A DNA stretch of 64,000 nucleotides from Candidatus Terasakiella magnetica (GTDB taxonomy: Bacteria; Pseudomonadota; Alphaproteobacteria; Rhodospirillales; Terasakiellaceae), in contig NZ_FLYE01000045.1 of NCBI RefSeq assembly GCF_900093605.1, forward strand, positions 62,001-126,000. The letters are read 5' to 3'. This document shows, one piece after another, positions 27,884 through 37,625 of the stretch. Every line of letters begins with the position of its first letter. The first letter of the stretch is position 1. The notes under the pieces were generated by a model. It worked only from the letters and a program-made list of their open reading frames with translations, was not told the origin of the DNA and made no database searches. A program made the translations under genes and the position numbers.

Positions 27884-28051
27884 ATGGCTAAGCCGACCAC
27901 CATTCAGGTTAGACTGGTAAGCACCGCTGACACAGGTTATTTCTACGTAACTAAGAAAAACCCACGTAACATCACCGAGAAGCTGGAATTCCGCAAATAC
28001 GACCCGGTGGTACGCAAGCACGTGCTTTTTAAAGAAGCTAAGATTAAATAA
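27884..28051 (+). CDS. rpmG: 50S ribosomal protein L33
   Basis: L33 is a 55-residue large-subunit protein. The sequence [29 protein letters not shown] and [21 protein letters not shown] is diagnostic. It lacks the zinc-binding cysteines, so it is the zinc-independent form. The ATG at 27884 follows AGGATTAAGTAAG. The reading frame is open for 25 codons upstream, but that part covers the promoter and is not translated. A monocistronic unit with its own promoter and terminator. Confidence 0.97.
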   Translation: MAKPTTIQVRLVSTADTGYFYVTKKNPRNITEKLEFRKYDPVVRKHVLFKEAKIK

Positions 28052-28084
28052 TCTTAACTTTCTTAAAGTATACCTTATTAGAAA

Positions 28085-28115
28085 AGAGCCCTTGAGATTT
28101 CAGGGCTCTTTTTTA
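28085..28115 (+). terminator. Intrinsic terminator after rpmG
   Basis: AGAGCCCT (28085-28092) pairs with AGGGCTCT (28102-28109) and is followed by a T-run. The stop codon of the convergent gene lies inside the 3' arm. Confidence 0.88.
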
Positions 28116-28837
28116 TTGCTGTATTTTAGCGCTAGATAGTAGTTACGAATTTCTTGAATGCGGCCTTTGCTTTGCATTTCTTTTAAGGCTTGGGTGAGTC
28201 TATCAATTAGATGCGCATGGCGTTTATGCAGGTAATGATAAAGCGGGTAGGATTGTAAAGGCGGCTCAAGCAGTTTGAGATCAGTCGTTGCTTTTACTTC
28301 ATTTAATTGCTGGATGACGCTTAGGCCATTGACCCGTGCAATGATGGCGAGATCGACTTGGTTGTCCTCTAAAAGGATTCTCCCCAGCCCGATATTGGAA
28401 TTAAGAAACGTGCGTTTCATTCCTTGGGTGGCTGTGTCTGAGAACTTGACCCCACGTCTGATTGCAAGCATGTAGGGTTTGAGACTTTCCCACCCATTTA
28501 CATCAAACGTGGTTTTATGGCTCATGACCATAGCATCAAGAAAGTTGATGGGAATGGGGACCGGAACCAAGTTTTTATAGGTTTTTTCCATCCCGGCAAT
28601 ACGGAAGAGCTCACCATCAGCTCGTCCTTGATTGGAATGATGTAGGGATCGTTTGGCAGGTAAAGGGGTGATGAAAATCTCAATCCCGATTTTCTTATAA
28701 GCCTCGCGTAAAACAAGCTCGCTGATATTTGAATTATCAGAATGTTGAATGGCGCTTAAATTTAAAAAATCAGCAGCAGAAACACTGAAGCTACTGAATA
28801 AAAGAGAAATTATCAGGCAGAGTGACCTAAGAAGCAT
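28100..28837 (-). CDS. Orphan periplasmic solute-binding-like protein (SBP family 3 fold)
   Basis: This 245-residue exported protein has a signal peptide (LCLIISLLFSSFSVSAA) and a type-II periplasmic binding fold (ELVLREAYKKIGIEIFITPLPAKRSL, ADGELFRIAGME, LYHYLHKRHAHLIDRLTQALKEM). No permease or ATPase gene is near. Similar stand-alone proteins occur at 41747 and 55878. They may sense ligands for membrane receptors rather than feed an ABC transporter; that is inference. A GGGAAAGG ribosome site precedes the start. Confidence 0.75.
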   Translation of the reverse strand: MLLRSLCLIISLLFSSFSVSAADFLNLSAIQHSDNSNISELVLREAYKKIGIEIFITPLPAKRSLHHSNQGRADGELFRIAGMEKTYKNLVPVPIPINFLDAMVMSHKTTFDVNGWESLKPYMLAIRRGVKFSDTATQGMKRTFLNSNIGLGRILLEDNQVDLAIIARVNGLSVIQQLNEVKATTDLKLLEPPLQSYPLYHYLHKRHAHLIDRLTQALKEMQSKGRIQEIRNYYLALKYSNKKEP

Positions 28838-28896
28838 ATTACCTTTCCCTGTACAGGAGGTGAAAACCTATACATAAAGATAGGTATATCACAAAC

Positions 28897-29262
28897 CTAT
28901 TCAAGGAATTTTGAAACTGTTTCTAAAAAGAGGGGAACAGAAATAGGTTTGGAGATATAGCCATCACAGCCGCCTTTCAAGATTTTCTCTTGATCACCTT
29001 TCATGGCAAAGGCGGTGACGGCGATAATTGGGATATGCTTTACGCTCTCATCAGACTTTAGAACCTGCGCCACATCCAGCCCCGAAATCTCAGGGAGCTG
29101 AATATCAAGAATAATGAGGTCTGGCTTATGTTTAAGCGCCAGCTCTTTGACGTTGTGTCCGTTGTCTGTTTGCACAGTGTTATAATCATGTGCCTGCAAC
29201 AAATCATTGAACAGTTTCATGTTCATTTCATTGTCTTCTACAATCAGGACTGTCTTGCTCAT
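28897..29262 (-). CDS. divK: Single-domain response regulator DivK
   Basis: DivK is a 121-residue receiver-only regulator that controls the DivJ/PleC-CckA cell-cycle pathway in Caulobacter. The sequence follows Caulobacter DivK closely as I recall it ([54 protein letters not shown]). The phosphoacceptor Asp is in IILDIQLPE. In many alphaproteobacteria divK is followed by pleD; here the neighbour across the gap is a divergent REC-EAL gene. Confidence 0.92.
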   Translation of the reverse strand: MSKTVLIVEDNEMNMKLFNDLLQAHDYNTVQTDNGHNVKELALKHKPDLIILDIQLPEISGLDVAQVLKSDESVKHIPIIAVTAFAMKGDQEKILKGGCDGYISKPISVPLFLETVSKFLE

Positions 29263-29493
29263 TTTTTTTCGGCTCTATGTGGAATTCTTTATTTTTTACA
29301 GGATGGCTTATACGCAGCTATAAGTCAAATCACGAAGGTGAAATAAAAGGGCTTTTACCTCATTGCTAAACAAAGAAAACTGTCGTTTATTTGTTGAAAT
29401 GTTTTTAACAATCGTGCATCTATGATAGAACACGTATATAAATTCGCATATAATTTGCAAAAATAACGCGCTGAAAAAAAATAGGTCTTTTGT

Positions 29494-30651
29494 ATGTCTT
29501 CTAACCGTTCCTTGATTGTCTTTGATGATGACGAAGAAATTCGCCAGTTGATTTCTCTACTGGCTGCCAAAGAAGGGTTTGAAGTTGAGACAGCGGCAGA
29601 GCTGAAAGAGTTCAAAGAAAAAGTAGATAAAATGAAACCGGATGTCATCATTCAGGATTTATCCTTGAGTGATTGTGACGGTATTGAAGTTTTGCGCTAT
29701 CTTGGGTCCATTGGTTGTAAGTCAGCCATTGCGCTGATCAGCAGCTTTGATGAACGCCTGTTAAAAAGCGCGATGAATTTAGGGTCTGATTTTGGCCTTG
29801 AAGTGATTGGCAATATTCGCAAACCCATTACGGGCGCTGGCTTGCGTGAAGTATTGGCAAATGTACCTCATACAACAAAAGCAGTGCGTGAATCTGATTT
29901 AAATAATGCGATCAATACGGACCGCCTGTTTCTCACTTTCCAACCAAAAGTGGATATGAACACGAAAGCCGTGACCTCTGCCGAAGCCTTGGTGCGTTGG
30001 CAAGAACCTGATCGCGGCCTTATTTTTCCTGATGAATTTATCACGCTGGCAGAACAATCCGGCTTGATTGAACCGATGACCTATCAGGTCCTTGATTTAG
30101 CTGTGAAAGAGGCGGCGAGCTGGAAAGATAAAGGCTTTGATATTGCGGTTGCAGTCAACCTTTCTGCGGCGTCGCTCATTGATCTTGATTTCCCCATGAA
30201 GGTTGCTCAAACACTTGAAAAATATGGACTGCCTGCAAATCAGCTGATTTTGGAAGTAACAGAAACCAGTGCAATGATTGATGCGCAAAAGACGTTGGAT
30301 ATTTTAACTCGTCTGCGCATTAAGGGTATTAGCGTTTCCATTGATGATTTTGGTACAGGCTATTCTTCATTGGTTGAGCTCCATCGCATGCCGTTTTCCG
30401 AGCTGAAAATCGATCGCTCTTTCGTGATGGATGCCCATAAGGATAAAGACTCTCGCATCATCATTAATGCAATCCTTGGGCTTGCTAAGGCCTTGGGGCT
30501 TAAGGTGGTTGCTGAAGGTGTGGAAACCCAAGAACATTGGGATTTCCTCAAAGATGCCGGTTGTGATATTGCCCAAGGCTATTTGATGGGAAAACCAATG
30601 GTCTCTGCGGACTTTACCGCATGGGTGCAAGACTGGAAGTCCAAGCTTTAA
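29494..30651 (+). CDS. Response regulator with EAL phosphodiesterase output
   Basis: This 385-residue cytosolic protein joins a receiver domain (residues 1-120, likely phosphoacceptor Asp55 in IQDLSLSD) to an EAL domain (about 145-375). The EAL domain looks catalytically complete: EALVRW at 164-169, NLSAASL, ILEVTETSAM, DDFGTGYSSL at 284-293 and AEGVET. It should hydrolyse c-di-GMP to pGpG when activated by phosphorylation. It lies between divK (divergent) and a large hybrid kinase (convergent), so these may form one signalling unit. Confidence 0.9.
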   Translation: MSSNRSLIVFDDDEEIRQLISLLAAKEGFEVETAAELKEFKEKVDKMKPDVIIQDLSLSDCDGIEVLRYLGSIGCKSAIALISSFDERLLKSAMNLGSDFGLEVIGNIRKPITGAGLREVLANVPHTTKAVRESDLNNAINTDRLFLTFQPKVDMNTKAVTSAEALVRWQEPDRGLIFPDEFITLAEQSGLIEPMTYQVLDLAVKEAASWKDKGFDIAVAVNLSAASLIDLDFPMKVAQTLEKYGLPANQLILEVTETSAMIDAQKTLDILTRLRIKGISVSIDDFGTGYSSLVELHRMPFSELKIDRSFVMDAHKDKDSRIIINAILGLAKALGLKVVAEGVETQEHWDFLKDAGCDIAQGYLMGKPMVSADFTAWVQDWKSKL

Positions 30652-30659
30652 AGCTTTAC

Positions 30660-33600
30660 TCAAGCCTCAGATAAAAAACGTTTTGTTGCTTCAGCTTTGA
30701 AAGTCTCAAAGGCTGCATTGAGTTGCTCTGCATTTGGAATGTCGTCTTCAACTTGCTGTTCAAGGCGTACAGCCATATCTGCAATCTCTTTTGCACCAAT
30801 GGAGTTGGAGGCCCCTTTCAGGCTGTGGGCTTCTTTTTTCAGGCGGGCATTGTCGTTATCATCCATGGCTGCTGAAATATTTTCAAGTCGCGTGAGCGTG
30901 TTTTTAAGGTACGTGCGCAACAACATTTGATAACCATCAAGATCCAGATCGGAAATCATAGTCTCGACTGTTTCTTCATTCCATAACTTGGTACTGCCAT
31001 GACGGATTTCAGGCTCATGGTGTGACTCTTCAGTTGGAATGTCACTTGTTTCATTAAAACGTCCCAGCAATTGCTCAATACAGCTGCTTAATTTATCGGC
31101 GGTGACGGGTTTAGAGAGATAATCATTCATACCCGCAAGGAGGCATTTTTCCCGGTCCCCAGACATGGCATTGGCTGTCATGGCGACAATGGGGATATTG
31201 GCATAGCTGGCGGAGCGTGCGCGAATTTCACGCGTGGCTTGATAGCCATCACATTCCGGCATCTGGATATCCATTAAGACCATATCATAAGGTAGGTTCT
31301 CAACCGCATTGATGGCTTCAAGGCCATTTGAGGCTACATCCACGTAATGGCCGAGTTTCTTTAAAATACCTTGGGCAACCATTTGGTTAACCTGATTGTC
31401 TTCAGCCACAAGAATACGCAGTTGTTCTTGTGTGCGAACAAGGGGCTTGTCTTGAACAGGGGTCGAATGACTTTGCAGTGCCTCTTTTGTTTTCTCACAC
31501 AAACAGCTGAGCAATACATTCTTTAAGGCCTGTTGACGAATTGGCTTGAGGATGAATTGTTCAATATGGGGTTTGATTTCTTCGCTGACTTCATTAGAGG
31601 AGGTTGCCAGAACCACGGGAACGGTCTTTTCCTTATTCTTTTGCTGGTACTCTTTTAAGAAGTCGCTCCCGTTTTGATCGGGCATATTGAAATCAAGCAT
31701 AATGATGTCAAAGTCATGGGCATCACTTTGTTTGAGGGCCTCTTTGACGCTTGAGCATAAAGTGGTTTTCATCCCCCATGAGGACATATTAATGTCGAAA
31801 ATCTCACGGTTGACCTGATTATCATCAATGATCAGGGCTTGTTTGTTCTCCAGAACGCTCTTTTCATCTTGTGCCAGTAACGGGCTGGCTTCTAGTCGTT
31901 CCAAAGGAAGGGTAAACCAGAAGGTGCTGCCCTTACCTAGTTCACTGGTGAGCCCGATCTCTCCGCCAAGGGCCTCAACAATCAGTTTTGAGATGGCAAG
32001 GCCAAGTCCCGTGCCGCCATATTTGCGCGTTGTTGAGGCATCAACTTGTGTGAATTTTTGGAAGAGTTTGTCAGCATCTTCTTCACTAATGCCAATGCCG
32101 TTATCTTCAACTTCAAAGCGGATACCTTGGCCTGTATCTTCCACACGTAAAATCACAGCGCCTTCGGTGGTGAATTTGATGGCGTTGGTGATGAAGTTGA
32201 GCAAGATTTGGCGAATACGACCGGGATCAGACTTATAGGTTCCGTTAATCTCGGGTGAAACAAGGGAGCCAAACTGAAGGCCTTTTTCCATGGCTTTAGA
32301 GGCAAGCAGGTCAACCACACTCTCACAGAGCTGAACCATGTCAAAATCGGATTCTTCCAGCTCAAGCTTACCGACCTCGATTTTTGTATAATCCAGAATA
32401 TCATTAATAATACGCATGAGTGCTTCACCAGAATGGCGGATAGTATCGGCATAATGATGTTGCTCATCGTTCAGGCCCGTATCCATCAACAGGCCGGTCA
32501 TGCCGATCACGCCATTCATAGGGGTGCGAATTTCATGGCTCATGGTAGCCAAGAATTCAGACTTGGCCGTGTTGGCGCTTTCAGCATGTTCTTTGGCAAG
32601 GATCAGGTCTTGTTCTTGTTCTTTTCGGCTGCTGATATCGCGCAAATAAGCAATGAACAAACGTTCCTCACCAGAACCTGAAACATGAATAGCGAGCTCA
32701 ATTGGAAAGACATGACCGTCTTTATGTTGGGCCTCAATCTCAATACGTTTGCCAATGACATTGCCTTCACCTGTTTCAATGAAATGCAGCAACCCTTTGT
32801 CATGAGATTCTTTAAATTGTTCAGGAATAAGATAGTCAGACAGGATTTTACCCATCACCTCAGAGGTTTTATAGCCAAAGACACTTTCTGCAGATTGACT
32901 GAATTCAACGATGCGTCCATCAAGTGACATAATGATAATGGCATCAAGCGATGCGCTGATGGTGGCACTAAGCTGGCTTTTTTGTTTTTCAAGCTCTCTT
33001 GTGCGATCACGCACCACATCTTCCAGCTGAAGGTTTAGGCTTTGCAGGGCTTTTTCAGCACGGATTTGCGAGGTGATATCACGTGCATAAAGATTGCAAT
33101 AGCCATATTCCTTGATGGGGACCAGCGTGCAGGAATAAATGGTGCCATTACAATTGATTGTTTGGGTGGCGTTCTGGTTCTCATCTAAGGTATGTTTGAC
33201 ACTGTATTTTAGGTCATCACAAATGATGCTTTTTTCACTATCTTTGAAAAATCCTGTTTCATTCCATGCAATGGTGTTGGAATACATGATTTTAAAATCA
33301 GAAGAACAGCGCAAAATCGGGTTTGGGTTTTCATAAGGAAAACGCGCTAAAACCTCAATTTCTGAAAAAGCTGCCGAGATATTATCGCCAAGGGATTTAT
33401 AAGAGCGTGCCAAATCCCCCAACTCATCGCGCCTATCGAGCATATCATCAGAAAGGGCTTCGATATTTACATCATCCTTATTGGAATTAAGCGCGGTGTT
33501 GAGCTTCATCAATGGGTTAATGAGTAAGCGTTCCAGCACCAACATGGTCACGACCGTCACAAAGGCAGAAATAATCAGGATCAGCCCGACGATGCGCCCC

Positions 33601-34013
33601 ACATAAGCATTCATTTCAACGGGGACAAAGGCAGCATCTGCAATAATCACAACCCGTCTGTCTTTATCATCAGGCAGGTTATGAGAGAGGGTGAGGGTAT
33701 GAGAAGAGCGTGAATAAATCTCCATCTGTTCTTCATCAAGCGCATCGGCATCATAAAGATGGATGATATCAGGGACTTCACGAAGCAGACCCAAGCGATG
33801 TTCAAGGCTGAGCTCACTAATGGGTAAAATCGACGTGGCAATCAAATCGATTTTTGAGGTCAATCCATTAAGCAGTTCCTTCTCTTTATTATTGTAGGAA
33901 GGAACAAGGATAATGATCTCAATGAGGATGATACCAAGAAATACGCCAATGGTGACCTTGCGGGTAAGGGGAGACTTATAGATTTCAAGTCTACGCCATA
34001 AAGTTTTCAGCAT
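30660..34013 (-). CDS. Hybrid sensor histidine kinase, PAS-HK-REC-REC-HPt
   Basis: This 1117-residue inner-membrane kinase has two membrane helices (about 19-40 and 140-162) around a small periplasmic sensor. They are followed by HAMP, two PAS regions (about 225-315 and 345-460), the phospho-accepting helix [16 protein letters not shown] (His493), an ATPase domain, two receivers ([13 protein letters not shown] and [13 protein letters not shown]) and a C-terminal HPt with [14 protein letters not shown]. The architecture is BarA/ArcB-like. It converges on the REC-EAL gene and may phosphorylate it through HPt. The signal is unknown. Confidence 0.92.
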   Translation of the reverse strand: MLKTLWRRLEIYKSPLTRKVTIGVFLGIILIEIIILVPSYNNKEKELLNGLTSKIDLIATSILPISELSLEHRLGLLREVPDIIHLYDADALDEEQMEIYSRSSHTLTLSHNLPDDKDRRVVIIADAAFVPVEMNAYVGRIVGLILIISAFVTVVTMLVLERLLINPLMKLNTALNSNKDDVNIEALSDDMLDRRDELGDLARSYKSLGDNISAAFSEIEVLARFPYENPNPILRCSSDFKIMYSNTIAWNETGFFKDSEKSIICDDLKYSVKHTLDENQNATQTINCNGTIYSCTLVPIKEYGYCNLYARDITSQIRAEKALQSLNLQLEDVVRDRTRELEKQKSQLSATISASLDAIIIMSLDGRIVEFSQSAESVFGYKTSEVMGKILSDYLIPEQFKESHDKGLLHFIETGEGNVIGKRIEIEAQHKDGHVFPIELAIHVSGSGEERLFIAYLRDISSRKEQEQDLILAKEHAESANTAKSEFLATMSHEIRTPMNGVIGMTGLLMDTGLNDEQHHYADTIRHSGEALMRIINDILDYTKIEVGKLELEESDFDMVQLCESVVDLLASKAMEKGLQFGSLVSPEINGTYKSDPGRIRQILLNFITNAIKFTTEGAVILRVEDTGQGIRFEVEDNGIGISEEDADKLFQKFTQVDASTTRKYGGTGLGLAISKLIVEALGGEIGLTSELGKGSTFWFTLPLERLEASPLLAQDEKSVLENKQALIIDDNQVNREIFDINMSSWGMKTTLCSSVKEALKQSDAHDFDIIMLDFNMPDQNGSDFLKEYQQKNKEKTVPVVLATSSNEVSEEIKPHIEQFILKPIRQQALKNVLLSCLCEKTKEALQSHSTPVQDKPLVRTQEQLRILVAEDNQVNQMVAQGILKKLGHYVDVASNGLEAINAVENLPYDMVLMDIQMPECDGYQATREIRARSASYANIPIVAMTANAMSGDREKCLLAGMNDYLSKPVTADKLSSCIEQLLGRFNETSDIPTEESHHEPEIRHGSTKLWNEETVETMISDLDLDGYQMLLRTYLKNTLTRLENISAAMDDNDNARLKKEAHSLKGASNSIGAKEIADMAVRLEQQVEDDIPNAEQLNAAFETFKAEATKRFLSEA

Positions 34014-34224
34014 TTAGCAGGGCTCCCATTGGGCTTTCACATGTTCTTTAACAATAGAGAAAATATACATATTTACATGTTCATGCTAACTATCTGAAAG
34101 GCACTTGTGAACAACCAATTTCACTTTTTATATGATTGATAGAGAATTGTTTTAAAGTAGTTTTCTTTGGTGTAATGGGATATGTATATTAAGCATTTTA
34201 AATATACCTGCGAAAGTCTCTCTT

Positions 34225-34509
34225 ATGGTAAAAGAAAATCGGAACAGTTCAGCTGAAATTTTGGATCAGGCATCTACTGTACAGAGCGTAGTTCAACAGG
34301 TTACAAGCCTTAAAACAACAGGCGCTGGTGCCGGTTTAGGTGCAGCCCATCATGCGGGTATGGTTTCAGCAGGCGGTGGTTTTTTCACAGGTAAGGCCTG
34401 TGGCCTAAAATTAGGGCTCGGCTTGTCTGGCTTTGGTGGGCCGATTGTCTTGGCAGCGGTTGCTGGCTTGGCAGGCTATGGTTTATTTAAAACGCTCAAA
34501 AAAAAGTAA
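34225..34509 (+). CDS. Small LG-repeat membrane protein resembling magnetosome Mms6/MamG
   Basis: This is a 94-residue protein with a polar N-terminus (1-30), a glycine/alanine-rich middle, and a C-terminal hydrophobic segment. Residues 51-89 contain GGFFTGK, then GLKLGLGLSGFGGPIVL, then GLAGYGLFK and a KKK end. The order TGK, LGLGL, GPI, hydrophobic helix, Y, K parallels the LG-repeat region of Mms6 and MamG as I remember them. The acidic iron-binding tail of Mms6 is absent; the tail is basic. No other magnetosome genes are in the window. A glycine-zipper peptide of other function is the alternative. No clear ribosome site is seen. Confidence 0.6.
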   Translation: MVKENRNSSAEILDQASTVQSVVQQVTSLKTTGAGAGLGAAHHAGMVSAGGGFFTGKACGLKLGLGLSGFGGPIVLAAVAGLAGYGLFKTLKKK

Positions 34510-34597
34510 ATTGATAGATATCATTTAAGTTATTAGCAGCTGCTTATATGTTTGTGCTTAATATTGTATGCAAACTAAAAATAAGCAAGGAAAGACA

Positions 34598-35485
34598 ATG
34601 GCTTTAGATATCACCCTGGATGTAAATGTTGCACGCTTGGCTCATGTGGGGTGGGAGTTGGAACTGGAGCGTCTCGCCCTTGGGGGCAGTATTGCTTCTT
34701 CTTCACGCATTCATGCCAATTGTGATTTGGGCCATTGGATTTATTCCAGCGGTTTGCGCAAATATGGTCAGTTTCCTGAGATTTGGAAACTTAAAGAAGA
34801 GCATAACAACTTTCATACCATTGCCGATGAGATCATTGACCTTAAGCTCCATGGCGATAAAGACCGTGCCTTGGCGATGATCAACCGCTTGCGTGCCAGC
34901 AGCCGCGATGTGGTTTATCTGCTGACCACGTTAGAGCTCAGTGTGGCTTCTAACGATTATGAGGGGGTGATTGATCAGGCAAAAGGGGCCTTTAACAAGT
35001 TTTTAGGCGCGGAAAAAGAAGACGAACCTTTCCCCATGTATCTGGATCGCACGAAAGTGCCATGGTATGCCTTTCGCAAAAAGAAAATGGCAAAACTAGC
35101 CTCTGTCTTTGATATTAATGCAGCCCGGCTAAACCATGTGATCTGGGTGCAAAATTTGGGTAAAGGCTTTCAGCGCAATATAAAACTGAAGAAAATCCAA
35201 CATGCTGATGAATGCAGCCTTGGTGTTTGGATCAATACCATCGGGCGGGAGAATTATTTAAAAGATGATGAGTTTGAGCATCTAGAAAGCTCCCACCATG
35301 CTTTTCATGAGTTGTCGCACAAAACCATGTCAGAACTTAACCGCAATGATTATGAAGGCGCGGATATTTCTTATCAAAAAGTCATTCAAGCGAGCCACGA
35401 TATCGTTTCACGCCTGACCCATTTGGAACATCGCATGCAGGATAATAAAACCTCCAATATCCGTATGCGCGCCATCAAGCTTTAA
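34598..35485 (+). CDS. Protein with two tandem CZB (chemoreceptor zinc-binding) domains
   Basis: This 295-residue soluble protein consists of two CZB domains and little else. Each repeat has the four zinc ligands with identical spacing: His16, Cys42, His69, His73 and His180, Cys206, His233, His237. The Cys lies in the family motif (CDLGHWIYSSG and CSLGVWINTIG). CZB domains usually hang on chemoreceptors or diguanylate cyclases and sense zinc or oxidants; a double stand-alone form is unusual. ATG at 34598 follows AAGGAAAGACA. It lies 88 bases after the LG-repeat gene. Confidence 0.88.
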   Translation: MALDITLDVNVARLAHVGWELELERLALGGSIASSSRIHANCDLGHWIYSSGLRKYGQFPEIWKLKEEHNNFHTIADEIIDLKLHGDKDRALAMINRLRASSRDVVYLLTTLELSVASNDYEGVIDQAKGAFNKFLGAEKEDEPFPMYLDRTKVPWYAFRKKKMAKLASVFDINAARLNHVIWVQNLGKGFQRNIKLKKIQHADECSLGVWINTIGRENYLKDDEFEHLESSHHAFHELSHKTMSELNRNDYEGADISYQKVIQASHDIVSRLTHLEHRMQDNKTSNIRMRAIKL

Positions 35486-35516
35486 AAACAAGAAAGGCCC
35501 CTAAAAAAAAGGGGCC
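35484..35516 (-). terminator. Terminator of the iron operon (bidirectional)
   Basis: GGCCCCT (35496-35502) pairs with AGGGGCC (35510-35516). Read on the minus strand the stem is followed by TTTCTTGTTTTT, ending the imelysin operon; it may also stop the CZB transcript. Confidence 0.75.
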
Positions 35517-35548
35517 CTTCAATGTATCATATCGGTGATAAAGTCTAT

Positions 35549-36604
35549 TTAAGCAGGGGTGCAGTGGTTATCAAAACGATAGCCATGTGTGGCTTCTCGT
35601 CCCCTCACATCCATGATTTTGCCTTTACCCGTGGTCATCATGAAGCCATCGCCGGGAAGTTTGGCAACAGCGCAGATATCTTCGGAAAGATAAGCGCGGT
35701 TTTCATCTTTTGACCACATGTATACCGCATTGCCACGCGGTGAAGAAACACTCAGCGCACCGTTGTTGGCACAGACACTGCCGATATAGCCGTTAAAGAT
35801 TTTCCAACCTTTTGCAGGTTCTGCCATGGCAACCAGTTTGTCACCTTGGGTTTTCCATACCAGTGGCTGATCCAAACGGCCTTTTTCCTGATCTTGTAAA
35901 CCGATATAAATCGTGCCATCTGTGTCCACATCCATATGGCGCATGGAGAGTTTATGCTGGCTTTCAGGCAATGACAGCTGCTTGGTTATTTTACCACTGG
36001 CAACATCAATAAAGCTGAGGTTCGGGGCCATGGTATCAAGGTTGAGTTTGGCACGCCCCGTATCAGGATGGGTCAAAATGCCACCGTTTGAAACGATAAG
36101 GGTTTTGCCATCCGGGCTGATGCGGCTTTCATGGGGGCCAACGCCACCACTATCAAACTCGCCGATGCGCTCATAGCCGTTAAGCGCATCATAAACACCC
36201 ACAACGCCTTTATCTTCACCAATGGCGCTTTCAGTAATGAAGTAACGCGCACCATCTTTGGAGTAGTTCCCATGACCAAAGAAGTGACGGCCTTTTGCAG
36301 CCTTGATGGTTGTGAGTTTTTTAGAATTGAGATCAAAAACAAACAGCTCAATACCGGGGCGACGCGCAGGGGCGACGACTTCGGCCTTAAGCGGGTGTTT
36401 TGAAATCCCATGCAGGCGCTGTTGGGTGAGGAATAAAGGCGTGACGTTAAAGTCAGCACCAATATGAACCACGCCAAAGCGATCAGCGGAATCTTTGATC
36501 CCGCTAAACCAGCCCTGATTAAGTGTCGATGCGTTTACATTTTTGCAAAAAGCAACAGCAGACATCCCCCCAAGAGATGCTTTCAAAAATGTACGACGAT
36601 GCAT
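35549..36604 (-). CDS. DUF1513 family exported protein (beta-propeller-like)
   Basis: This is the last gene of the five-gene iron operon. The 351-residue protein opens with a twin-arginine-type signal (HRRTFLKASLGGMSAVAF) and continues with repeated propeller-like motifs (HFFGHGNYSKDGARYFITE, GVGPHESRISPDGKTLIVSNGG). DUF1513 proteins are regularly found with imelysins and DUF1111 di-heme proteins; their exact job in iron handling is unknown. GGAG before 36604 decides the start. Confidence 0.88.
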   Translation of the reverse strand: MHRRTFLKASLGGMSAVAFCKNVNASTLNQGWFSGIKDSADRFGVVHIGADFNVTPLFLTQQRLHGISKHPLKAEVVAPARRPGIELFVFDLNSKKLTTIKAAKGRHFFGHGNYSKDGARYFITESAIGEDKGVVGVYDALNGYERIGEFDSGGVGPHESRISPDGKTLIVSNGGILTHPDTGRAKLNLDTMAPNLSFIDVASGKITKQLSLPESQHKLSMRHMDVDTDGTIYIGLQDQEKGRLDQPLVWKTQGDKLVAMAEPAKGWKIFNGYIGSVCANNGALSVSSPRGNAVYMWSKDENRAYLSEDICAVAKLPGDGFMMTTGKGKIMDVRGREATHGYRFDNHCTPA

Positions 36605-36605
36605 A

Positions 36606-37616
36606 TTAGTCTCCATCTAGATTGTTAAACCCAACCGGAATACCGAGATGTTGGGTAAATTGTTTGATGATCAGCGCCCGTGTTTCCTTACTGATTTTGA
36701 GGAAATCTTTTAATTGTTCTCGCATGGCAACATCTTTAACCGCAGTTGGAATGGCAGGAAGTGCTTCTGCTGCTGTAAGGAACGTTGCATATTGTTTCGT
36801 GAGCTCTTCCTTCTCCGCTTTAGGCAGGAAGGTCATGAAAGGCTGGGCCATGGCATAAAGCGCATTGGCATTTTTAACCACAAAGACGTTTGGACGATTA
36901 CTGCGCCAGCCTTCAGCACGACGGCCGTTGGCTTTTTTAATGCCAGTTCCCATAGGCAAGGCAATCTTTTGATCTGTAATCATCTGGAAACCCGCCAAAA
37001 GCTCGGTAAAGAGACGGATGGTCACTTCACTCATTGTTTCAAAATACAACGGGTGGCCTTCACCTTTGATGATCACACCTTGAAGGTCTGTCCAGTCTTT
37101 GAGCGTGTCATTGGCAATGTCAGAAATGTTCTTGGCAATGGCTTGACCAACCTTACAAGACCACTCATCGCTCATCATATCTGTAAAGACAAGACGCTCA
37201 AGCGCGGGCAAGCCTTGTACCGCCACACTTGTGCGGGTAAATTTTTTAGGGTCAAGCAAAGCTTCGTCATTTTTTGCCAAAAGCTTGTTCATGCCTTTTG
37301 AAACCGCATTGCGACGTTCTGGCCAGTGATAGAGGCGATCTTTTCTAAGCAGGAAAGAAACCGGACCAAAGGTAATATGTTGAACCGCAGACCACGCATC
37401 TGCTGTGTCATGATAAACAGCTTTTAAATCATCAGCCTTACAGGATTTCTCCCAAGCTTGTGCTTGTTTAGTGGCCTGTTTTGCAAATTCCCCATAGGCA
37501 GGAACGATAAAATCATGCGTTACCTTTTTGGAAATGTCATGTTGTAATTTATCGGCACTCTGGGCGTTAAGTGGCACAAGGGCGATAAAAAAGAAGAAAA
37601 GAAAGAGGCGCTTCAT
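36606..37616 (-). CDS. Imelysin-family periplasmic protein (M75)
   Basis: This 336-residue exported protein has a signal peptide (LFLFFFFIALVPLNAQSA). Imelysin hallmarks are HITFGPVSFLLRKDRLYHWPERRN and VQGLPALERLVFTD. It is the second imelysin of the operon and the more divergent one; the GxHxxE iron motif is reduced to GLPALERL. Its stop is directly adjacent to the DUF1513 start. It probably assists iron capture in the periplasm, in the manner of EfeO-like proteins, by family association. Confidence 0.9.
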   Translation of the reverse strand: MKRLFLFFFFIALVPLNAQSADKLQHDISKKVTHDFIVPAYGEFAKQATKQAQAWEKSCKADDLKAVYHDTADAWSAVQHITFGPVSFLLRKDRLYHWPERRNAVSKGMNKLLAKNDEALLDPKKFTRTSVAVQGLPALERLVFTDMMSDEWSCKVGQAIAKNISDIANDTLKDWTDLQGVIIKGEGHPLYFETMSEVTIRLFTELLAGFQMITDQKIALPMGTGIKKANGRRAEGWRSNRPNVFVVKNANALYAMAQPFMTFLPKAEKEELTKQYATFLTAAEALPAIPTAVKDVAMREQLKDFLKISKETRALIIKQFTQHLGIPVGFNNLDGD

Positions 37617-37625
37617 TTTAAATCC

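Noticed and set aside
34225-35485. A magnetosome gene island
   Set aside because: Only one LG-repeat protein is present; no mamA, B, E, K, M, O or mms operons are visible, so an island cannot be claimed.
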